Made by a program: the position numbers and the translations under genes. A stretch of 57,778 nt of DNA from Nocardia exalbida NBRC 100660. Lineage in GTDB: Bacteria; Actinomycetota; Actinomycetes; Mycobacteriales; Mycobacteriaceae. Below, one piece after another: positions 52,454-57,778 of the stretch. The stretch is taken from NCBI RefSeq assembly GCF_000308575.1, contig NZ_BAFZ01000049.1, positions 1 to 57,778 on the forward strand, read 5' to 3'. The notes below the pieces were generated by a model. It was not told the DNA's origin. It searched no databases and saw nothing but the letters and a program-made list of their open reading frames with translations. Each line of letters starts with the position of its first letter. The first letter of the stretch is position 1.

Positions 52454-53344
52454 ATGACCGACCCGACATCCGAGCAGGACCCTTTTCTCGAGCACCGGCG
52501 GCTGTTGTTCGCCACCGCGTACCGGATGCTGGGCACCGTCACCGACGCGGAGGACGTCCTCCAAGACGCCTGGCTGAAGTGGAACGAGACCGACCACTCC
52601 ACGGTGCGTCAGCCCAAGTCCTACCTGGTGCGGGCGGTCACCAACCTGTCGCTCAACCGGCTCACCTCGACCAGGGCCACTCGCGAGAGCTATGTCGGGC
52701 CCTGGCTTCCCGAGCCGTTGCTCACCTCACCGAACGTCGCCGAGGAGACCGAATTGGCCGACACCGTCTCCACGGCGATGCTGGTGGTCCTGGAAACACT
52801 CGGTCCCGTCGAACGCGCGGTCTTCCTGCTGCGCGAGGTCTTCGGCTACACGCACGCCGAGATCGCCGAGACCCTGGACCGGCCGGAGCCCGCGATCCGG
52901 CAGATCGCGCACCGCGCCAAGCGGCACGTGCAATCCCGCCGACCGCGTTTCGACACCGACAAGGCGGAGCGCGACCATGTCACCGCCCGGTTCATGGCCG
53001 CCTGTTCCGGCGGCGACCTCAACGCGCTGATGGACCTGCTCGCCCCGGATGTCACCTCGTGGTCGGACGGCGGCGGCGTGGTCACCGCGGCGCGCAGGCC
53101 GTTGTACGGACCCGATCACGTGGCGCGCTGGATACTCGGCGTGCTGGCCAAGCCGATCGTCGCCGGGTTCGTGCTCGAACCCGCGCACATCAACGGTGAA
53201 CTCGGCGCGCTGGCGCTCATCGATGGGAATCCGGTGGCCGTGTTCACCTACGACATCGCCGACGGACGGATCCAGAACCTCCGGTTCCAGGTCAACCCGT
53301 ACAAGCTGAAGGGCCTCTCCATGGGCACCGACACGCTGGGGTGA
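52454..53344 (+). CDS. ECF41-type RNA polymerase sigma factor (SigJ-like)
   Basis: A 296-residue sigma factor with sigma-2 (AYRMLGTVTDAEDVLQDAWL), the ECF41 linker motif YVGPWLPEPL, sigma-4 (VFGYTHAEIAETLDRPEPAI) and a SnoaL-like C-terminal domain with DVTSWSDGGG and VNPYKL. In this family that domain modulates activity in place of an anti-sigma factor. ATG 52454 begins 2 bp after the oxidoreductase stop. It ends 24 bp before LtrA. Confidence 0.95.
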   Translation: MTDPTSEQDPFLEHRRLLFATAYRMLGTVTDAEDVLQDAWLKWNETDHSTVRQPKSYLVRAVTNLSLNRLTSTRATRESYVGPWLPEPLLTSPNVAEETELADTVSTAMLVVLETLGPVERAVFLLREVFGYTHAEIAETLDRPEPAIRQIAHRAKRHVQSRRPRFDTDKAERDHVTARFMAACSGGDLNALMDLLAPDVTSWSDGGGVVTAARRPLYGPDHVARWILGVLAKPIVAGFVLEPAHINGELGALALIDGNPVAVFTYDIADGRIQNLRFQVNPYKLKGLSMGTDTLG

Positions 53345-53356
53345 CGGCGGTCGTTC

Positions 53357-53362
53357 TAGGCT
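53357..53362 (+). promoter_or_regulatory. -10 box of a leaderless promoter for the LtrA gene
   Basis: TAGGCT lies 6 nt before GTG 53369. No ribosome site is visible between. Confidence 0.5.
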
Positions 53363-53368
53363 CCAGCC

Positions 53369-54514
53369 GTGACCAACCAGAGCGCCCTGTCCGCCGACGG
53401 CGGGCAGCTGCGGGCCTCGACGCTCGAACTGTTCTTCGATCTCGTCTTCGTCCTCACCATCACCCAGCTCTCGCACGTCTACACGCATCATCCGGGCTTC
53501 CCGGCGCTCGTCCAGGTCGCGCTGCTGTTCGGACTGGTCTGGTGGATGTACTCCGGCTACGTCTGGCTCACCAACGAGGTCGCCCCGAACAGTTCCAGCA
53601 GGCGGACCTGGCTGCTGGTGGGCATGTTCGCGTTCTTCGTCCTCGCCTTGGCGATCCCGGATGCGTTCCACGGCACCGGCATCGCGTTCGGCTTCGGATA
53701 CGTCCTGGTCATCGCCGTGCACACCGCGCTGTTCGCCTCGGCGGGCGGAGCATCGGCGGCGATCGCGATCCGGCGGTACGGCCCGCTCAACGTCCTGGCC
53801 GCGGCGTTCGTACTGGCAGGCGGATTCGTGCACGGCTGGATGCAGTATGCCTGCTGGGCCGTGGCATTCGCGGTGCAGATCCTCAGCCCGTATCTGGTCG
53901 ACACGAGCGACTTCGTGATCCGAGCCGGCCACTTCTGCGAGCGGCACGGGCTGGTCGTGATCGTCGCGATCGGCGAATCCATCGTCGCCGTCGGCGCCGG
54001 GCTGGCCGGCGAGAAGATCACACCGCAGTTGATCGCTACCGTGGGCCTGGGTCTCGGCTTGGCCTACGTCCTATGGTGGGCGTACTTCGGCGTCGACGAC
54101 GAGCGTGGCGAGCACGCGCTGGCCGCGGTACCGGACCGGGAACGCTCCCGGCCTGCCGTGCTGGCCTACGGCTACTCGCTGTACCCGCTGCTCATCGGCG
54201 TCATCGTGGCCGCGGCGGGCATTCAGATGAGCGTCGCCCACGGCGACGAAGCGACCTCGGTCGCCGTGGCCGCCGCGCTCTCCGGCGGCGTCGCGCTGTA
54301 CTTCCTCGGCCAGTTCTTCTTCCGCCTGACCCTGCGGCTGCCGCGCCCATGGGCTCGCTTGCTCGCGGCGCTCGCGGTGGCGGCGACAACGCCGATCGGC
54401 ATTTTCTGGGTGTCGTGGGCCCAATTGGTCGCGATCGTCGGCGTGGGCTACGCCGCGGTCATCGCCGACGACCTGCTCACATTGCGGTCCGGTGAGCACA
54501 GCGCGTACTTCTGA
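53369..54514 (+). CDS. Low-temperature requirement A (LtrA) family membrane protein
   Basis: A 381-residue membrane protein with about ten helices. It shows the LtrA family start STLELFFDLVFVLTITQLSH, the central YCCW-like GWMQYACWAVAFAVQI, and FCERHGLVVIVAIGESIVAVG, in which the RxxLxxIIxLGE pattern of the family is seen. Function is unsettled; some relatives are linked to growth in cold. It follows an ECF41 unit but has its own promoter. A good intrinsic terminator follows at 54529. Confidence 0.93.
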   Translation: MTNQSALSADGGQLRASTLELFFDLVFVLTITQLSHVYTHHPGFPALVQVALLFGLVWWMYSGYVWLTNEVAPNSSSRRTWLLVGMFAFFVLALAIPDAFHGTGIAFGFGYVLVIAVHTALFASAGGASAAIAIRRYGPLNVLAAAFVLAGGFVHGWMQYACWAVAFAVQILSPYLVDTSDFVIRAGHFCERHGLVVIVAIGESIVAVGAGLAGEKITPQLIATVGLGLGLAYVLWWAYFGVDDERGEHALAAVPDRERSRPAVLAYGYSLYPLLIGVIVAAAGIQMSVAHGDEATSVAVAAALSGGVALYFLGQFFFRLTLRLPRPWARLLAALAVAATTPIGIFWVSWAQLVAIVGVGYAAVIADDLLTLRSGEHSAYF

Positions 54515-54528
54515 GTGCCGTGGTCGCC

Positions 54529-54562
54529 GTCCGTCCGGCTTCTTCGGGCGGACTTGCGTTTT
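54529..54562 (+). terminator. Rho-independent terminator after LtrA
   Basis: GTCCGTCCG (54529-54537) pairs with CGGGCGGAC (54545-54553) with one G-T pair and a 7-nt loop. The T-rich tail TTGCGTTTT follows at 54554-54562. Confidence 0.7.
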
Positions 54563-54571
54563 CGGCTCGTA

Positions 54572-54691
54572 ACCGGGTGTCCCGGCCTGCGCGCGAACGC
54601 GTGCGCGCACTCGGCGTCGCTTCTACCCGCACCGGGTGTCCTGGCCTGCGCGCGCGAACGCGTGCGCGCACTCGGCGTTGCTTCTGCCCGC
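54572..54691. repeat. Imperfect tandem repeat of about 60 bp, with internal GC palindromes
   Basis: Unit 1 (54572-54630) and unit 2 (54631-54691) start ACCGGGTGTC and end CTTCT-CCCGC; unit 2 has an extra CG. Each has a self-complementary GCGCG...CGCGTGCGCGC core. This is the non-coding 350-bp gap between LtrA and the glycosylase gene. Confidence 0.7.
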
Positions 54692-54864
54692 GCGATCGCC
54701 CGCGCCGAGGGCGGTACGGTCGCCGAGCGGCTGTGGATCGCGCTCGTCGGGGCCGGCGCCGGACTACCCGGTGCGCCTGCGGCCGCCGGGCCGCAGCCTG
54801 CGCTGAGGCGAGGAACGGCCCTGACCGACAGCCTTGCCACTCGCCCGTGCCGCGGTCGAGGACA

Positions 54865-55506
54865 ATGGCGGCTGTGTGTGCCCAGCCTGTCGAGGAACTC
54901 GCGGTCGAACCACCCGCTGCCGCCCGGCGTCTGCTCGGGGCGACCTTGTGGTCAGGCCCGGTCGGTGTCCGAATAGTCGAAGTCGAGGCCTACGGGGGAG
55001 ACCCGGCCGGGCCATGGCCGGACCCTGCATCGCATTCCGGGCGGGGCCGGACCAAGCGCAACGACGTGATGTTCGGTCCCGCCGGCGTGCTTTACGTCTA
55101 CCTCAGCTACGGCATGCACACCTGCATCAACGTGACGAGCGGCCCGGATGGGGTCGCCAGCGCCGCGCTGATCCGCTCCGGCGAGGTTGTCGAGGGGCTG
55201 GAGACGGTGCGCGAACGGCGCCCTGGAGCTCGAAGCGACCTCGACTCGGCCCGCGGCCCGGGCAACCTCGGCAGTGCGCTGGGAATCACGTTGAGCGACT
55301 ACGGAACCCCGCTGTTCGATCCGGCGTCACCGATTCGGCTCGAGTTGCACGATCCGATCGCGGACGCCGAGATCGCCAGTGGTCCCCGGGTCGGGGTCAG
55401 CAGCGCGGCGGACCTGCCATGGCGTTTCTGGCTTCCGAGTTCGCGCGCGGTGTCGGTCTACCGGCGCAGTCCGCGTGCTCCACTGCCCACCGAGAAGTCG
55501 GCCTGA
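54865..55506 (+). CDS. DNA-3-methyladenine glycosylase (AAG/MPG type)
   Basis: A 213-residue AAG-fold glycosylase that removes alkylated purines from DNA in base excision repair. Landmarks are VEVEAYGG with the catalytic Glu, SHSGRGRTKRNDVMFGPAG, the GVLYVYLSYGMHTCINVTSG segment and GPGNLGSALGI. The intercalating Tyr is in YLSYGMH. ATG 54865 gives the usual length; GACAAT (54861-54866) 7 nt before GTG 54874 suggests an alternative leaderless start three codons in. It stands alone. Confidence 0.95.
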   Translation: MAAVCAQPVEELAVEPPAAARRLLGATLWSGPVGVRIVEVEAYGGDPAGPWPDPASHSGRGRTKRNDVMFGPAGVLYVYLSYGMHTCINVTSGPDGVASAALIRSGEVVEGLETVRERRPGARSDLDSARGPGNLGSALGITLSDYGTPLFDPASPIRLELHDPIADAEIASGPRVGVSSAADLPWRFWLPSSRAVSVYRRSPRAPLPTEKSA

Positions 55507-55612
55507 GCACTCTGCGGAGGTTTCGCCGCGGCGATGAATTCTCGCGAAGCTCCTCGTCCTGTCAGGTGCACGCGCCTCTGACCCCGGCGCGACCGAGCTG
55601 AAGGACAGAAAC

Positions 55613-56042
55613 ATGACCGCCGTCGCCCCCACCAGCACCGCCCCCGTCGCCGCCCGGCCGGGCAAGGTTCTCGATCGCACCCTGTGGACGATGCAGATCC
55701 TGCTCGGCCTGTTCCTGGTCATCGCCTCGGGGCCTGCCGAAACTGGCCGGTCAGTCCGACGCCGTGCGCATCTTCCACGAGATCGGCTTCGGCGACTGGT
55801 TCCGCTACCTCACCGGCCTGGTCGAGGTCGCAGGCGGCGCCGGTCTGCTGGTGCCGCGGCTGAGCGGCCCGGCCGCGTCCGGACTGTCGATCACCATGGT
55901 GCTGGCCGCCGCCACCCAGGCCTTCCTCCTGGGCGCCCCGGCTTTGGCGCCGTTCCCGCTGGTACTGGCCGCGGTGTTCGCCTGGATCGCCTACCAGCGG
56001 CGCGACAGCATCGGCGCGGTGCGGGAAGCCCTGTCGCGGTGA
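55613..56042 (+). pseudogene. DoxX-family membrane protein, broken by a 1-nt insertion
   Basis: The N-terminal part from ATG 55613 (AAGGA ribosome site) reads MTAVAPTSTAPVAARPG, then LWTMQILLGLFLVIASG. At the G run 55729-55732 the frame shifts; the next frame continues LPKLAGQSDAVRIFHEIGF, GDWFRYLTGLVEVAGGAGLL, PRLSGPAASG and so on, a normal four-helix DoxX protein ending at 56042. The span of 430 bp is one more than a multiple of three, so removing one G (GGGG to GGG) restores it. A polymerase slip in a homopolymer or a sequencing error are both possible. Confidence 0.85.
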
Positions 56043-56205
56043 GCGCTCGCGCCCCGTGCACGGCCGGTGGACTTCGGTCCGCCGACCGTCGTGCCCCCCG
56101 GCAGGGTCGTCGGTGCACAGCAGATTCGTTCGACTCACGCCGCGCCGCGCCGCGACACCGAGGTGCGCACGAAGCCCCGGATCCGGTGCGGAAAGATAGG
56201 ACAGC

Positions 56206-57495
56206 GTGAGCGGCGACATCATCGACGAACTGACCTGGCGGGGACTGATCGCGCAGTCCACCGATCTGGATGCCCTGCGCGCGGCGGCGGCCGCCGGGCC
56301 GCTGACCCTGTATGCGGGCTTCGATCCCACCGCAGCCAGCTTGCACGCGGGACACCTGGTGCCGTTGCTCGCCCTGAAGCGTTTCCAGCGCGCCGGACAT
56401 CGCCCCGTCGTGCTGGCCGGTGGCGCCACGGGTCTGATCGGTGACCCGCGCGACGTCGGCGAGCGGACCATGAATTCCACCGACACCGTCGCGGGCTGGG
56501 CCGACCGGATCCGCTCTCAGCTGGAGCGCTTCGTCGACCTGGACGACTCGCCGACCGGAGCGGTGGTCGTCGACAATATGGACTGGACCGGGCGGCTGTC
56601 CGCGGTCGACTTCCTGCGCGATATCGGCAAGCACTTCTCGGTGAACGTCATGCTGGCGCGCGACACCATCAAGCGGCGGCTGGACGGCGAGGGCATCTCC
56701 TACACCGAGTTCAGCTACATGCTCCTGCAGGCCAACGACTACTTGCAGTTACGCCGCGACTACGGCTGCACGCTCCAGGTAGGCGGCTCCGACCAGTGGG
56801 GCAACATCATCGCGGGCGTCGAACTCAACCGCCGGGTGGACGGCGCGTCCGTGCACGCACTGACCGTTCCGCTGGTGACCTCCGCGGACGGCAAGAAGTT
56901 CGGCAAGTCCACCGGCGGCGGCAGCCTGTGGCTCGATCCCGAGATGACCAGCCCCTACGCCTGGTACCAGTACTTCGTGAACACGGCCGACGCCGACGTG
57001 GTGCGGTACCTGCGCTGGTTCACCTTCCTGTCCCGCGAGGAACTCGACGAACTCGAGCGGGCGACCGCGGAGCGCCCGCATGCCAGGGAAGCGCAGCGCA
57101 GGCTCGCCGCCGAGATGACGACCCTGGTACACGGGGAGGCCCATACCCGCGCGGTGCAGCTGGCCAGCCAGGCGTTGTTCGGTCGCGGTGAACTCCGCGA
57201 ACTCGACGAGGCGACGCTCGGCGCGGCCCTGCGCGAAGCGGCGGTCGACGGTGAGGTCGCGCAGATCAAAGCCGGCGAGCCGAGCACCATCGTGGATCTG
57301 CTCGTCGCCACGGGCCTGTCCGAAAGCCGCGGCGCCGCGCGGCGTGCGGTGAACGAAGGCGGCGCCTCGGTGAACAACGTGAAGATCTCCGATATCGAGT
57401 GGACCCCGGCGGACGCCGACTACCTGCACGGACGCTGGCTCGTCCTGCGGCGCGGGAAGAAGAACCTCGCGGGGGTTCTGCGGGCAGGTGCATGA
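56206..57495 (+). CDS. tyrS: Tyrosyl-tRNA synthetase
   Basis: A 429-residue class I synthetase that charges tRNA-Tyr. The HIGH motif is the HAGH of [13 protein letters not shown], the KMSKS-like motif is KFGKST, and the Tyr-binding region is [10 protein letters not shown]. The C-terminal S4 domain is visible from [20 protein letters not shown] to [13 protein letters not shown] 56206 is the start compatible with the [13 protein letters not shown]-terminus. A large hairpin and tandem promoters follow, consistent with an rrn operon next. Confidence 0.98.
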   Translation: MSGDIIDELTWRGLIAQSTDLDALRAAAAAGPLTLYAGFDPTAASLHAGHLVPLLALKRFQRAGHRPVVLAGGATGLIGDPRDVGERTMNSTDTVAGWADRIRSQLERFVDLDDSPTGAVVVDNMDWTGRLSAVDFLRDIGKHFSVNVMLARDTIKRRLDGEGISYTEFSYMLLQANDYLQLRRDYGCTLQVGGSDQWGNIIAGVELNRRVDGASVHALTVPLVTSADGKKFGKSTGGGSLWLDPEMTSPYAWYQYFVNTADADVVRYLRWFTFLSREELDELERATAERPHAREAQRRLAAEMTTLVHGEAHTRAVQLASQALFGRGELRELDEATLGAALREAAVDGEVAQIKAGEPSTIVDLLVATGLSESRGAARRAVNEGGASVNNVKISDIEWTPADADYLHGRWLVLRRGKKNLAGVLRAGA

Positions 57496-57496
57496 A

Positions 57497-57551
57497 GATC
57501 GCGGTGGCTTGAATCACATCCGTGTGATTCAAGCCGGCCATCACCGCGATC
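57497..57551 (+). terminator. Long hairpin right after tyrS
   Basis: The inner stem GGCTTGAATCACA (57506-57518) pairs perfectly with TGTGATTCAAGCC (57523-57535) around a TCCG loop. Outer arms GATCGCGGT (57497-57505) and ACCGCGATC (57543-57551) extend it beyond an internal loop. There is no T tail, but stability makes it a likely terminator isolating tyrS from the promoters downstream. Confidence 0.65.
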
Positions 57552-57593
57552 CCATGCTCCTGACCTGCGGAAGCGCCAGCTTGTCCAGGCGAT

Positions 57594-57622
57594 TTGACGT
57601 AGCGTTTTCCGCCGCGTAACTT
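57594..57622 (+). promoter_or_regulatory. Strong sigma-A-type promoter, first of a tandem pair
   Basis: -35 TTGACG (57594-57599) and -10 TAACTT (57617-57622) are separated by 17 bp. The arrangement and place downstream of tyrS fit the upstream promoter of a ribosomal RNA operon. Confidence 0.65.
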
Positions 57623-57751
57623 TATCCAAGTCAGAGCGACACGGACACCAACCCGGAGCCGAAGCGAGGCGGAGACGCCGAGCGGGACCGGGAAACGAGG
57701 TAGTACGAGGAGCGCCTGGTAGCTCAGTGCAATGTGGATCATCCGAGAGTC

Positions 57752-57778
57752 TTGACTTCGGTGGGCTGCTTGCTTAGA
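57752..57778 (+). promoter_or_regulatory. Second tandem promoter, cut by the window end
   Basis: -35 TTGACT (57752-57757), 17 bp, then TAGA at 57775-57778. Mycobacterial rrn promoters have TTGACT and TAGACT, so the missing two bases are predicted to be CT. The 16S rRNA gene should follow within a few hundred bases. Confidence 0.6.

Noticed and set aside
57700..57740. tRNA-like stretch with GGTAGCTCAGTGC
   Set aside because: It resembles a tRNA D-arm, but no acceptor stem, anticodon arm or T-arm can be formed around it; it is probably part of the rrn leader.

Overview
This is high-GC DNA (about 70% by eye) packed with genes on both strands. It looks like a chromosomal segment from a mycolic-acid-group actinobacterium, most likely Nocardia or a close relative. 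The reasons are a conservon-type signalling operon, the gene order argC-J-B-D-F-R-G-H, WYL and ECF regulators, many leaderless-looking promoters (a TANNNT-like box 6-7 nt before ATG/GTG), and a tyrS gene followed by tandem promoters of ribosomal RNA type. Genus assignment is inference. I see no insertion sequence, phage, CRISPR array or complete RNA gene.

Layout. 1-3.3 kb: conservon (sensor kinase, roadblock protein, DUF742 protein, GTPase), cut at its 5' end. 3.4-8 kb: VOC protein, PEP carboxylase and a PLP enzyme of the alanine racemase-fold type. 8-16.4 kb: regulators and small enzymes. These are two WYL regulators divergent from an epoxide hydrolase and a PPOX-like protein, an ECF42 sigma operon with its YciI partner and a RibD/DHFR-like reductase, a PEP mutase/isocitrate lyase-like enzyme divergent from an ArsR-like regulator, and two small gene remnants. 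16.5-25.5 kb: the complete arginine pathway from N-acetylglutamyl phosphate to arginine. It has two transcription units, argCJBDFR and argG(H), each preceded by a near-identical ArgR box/promoter module. 25.5-29.1 kb: a cytochrome P450 without the usual ExxR motif, an SMR transporter, a frameshifted threonine dehydratase and a hypothetical protein.

29.4-33.8 kb holds the most interesting system. It is a leftward operon of a family 2B encapsulin shell protein with an inserted cyclic-nucleotide-binding-like domain, a 2-methylisoborneol-synthase-type terpene cyclase with a long disordered N-terminus, a geranyl diphosphate C-methyltransferase and an IPP isomerase. Together they form a compact pathway from C5 units to a C11 terpene alcohol, apparently housed in a protein nanocompartment. 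The disordered cyclase N-terminus carries three copies of a GP[ST]G[LP]G[ST]A motif, which I propose as the shell-docking signal.

34-46.3 kb: a fused alpha/beta-hydrolase and AMP-binding-like protein, a methyltransferase, and a cell-envelope glycan region (sugar aminotransferase, GT2 glycosyltransferase, and a tandemly duplicated pair of YfhO/GT-C-like membrane protein plus GtrA). 46.3-57.8 kb: Trm112-like protein, L,D-transpeptidase, an ABC exporter with its TetR regulator and a concentric dyad operator, multicopper oxidase, an NDH-2-like oxidoreductase with an ECF41 sigma factor, LtrA, 3-methyladenine glycosylase, a frameshifted DoxX gene and tyrS. The window stops inside what looks like an rrn promoter.

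Two genes (threonine dehydratase and DoxX) are each broken by a single-base indel at a short G/C run. Either could be a real mutation or a sequencing error.
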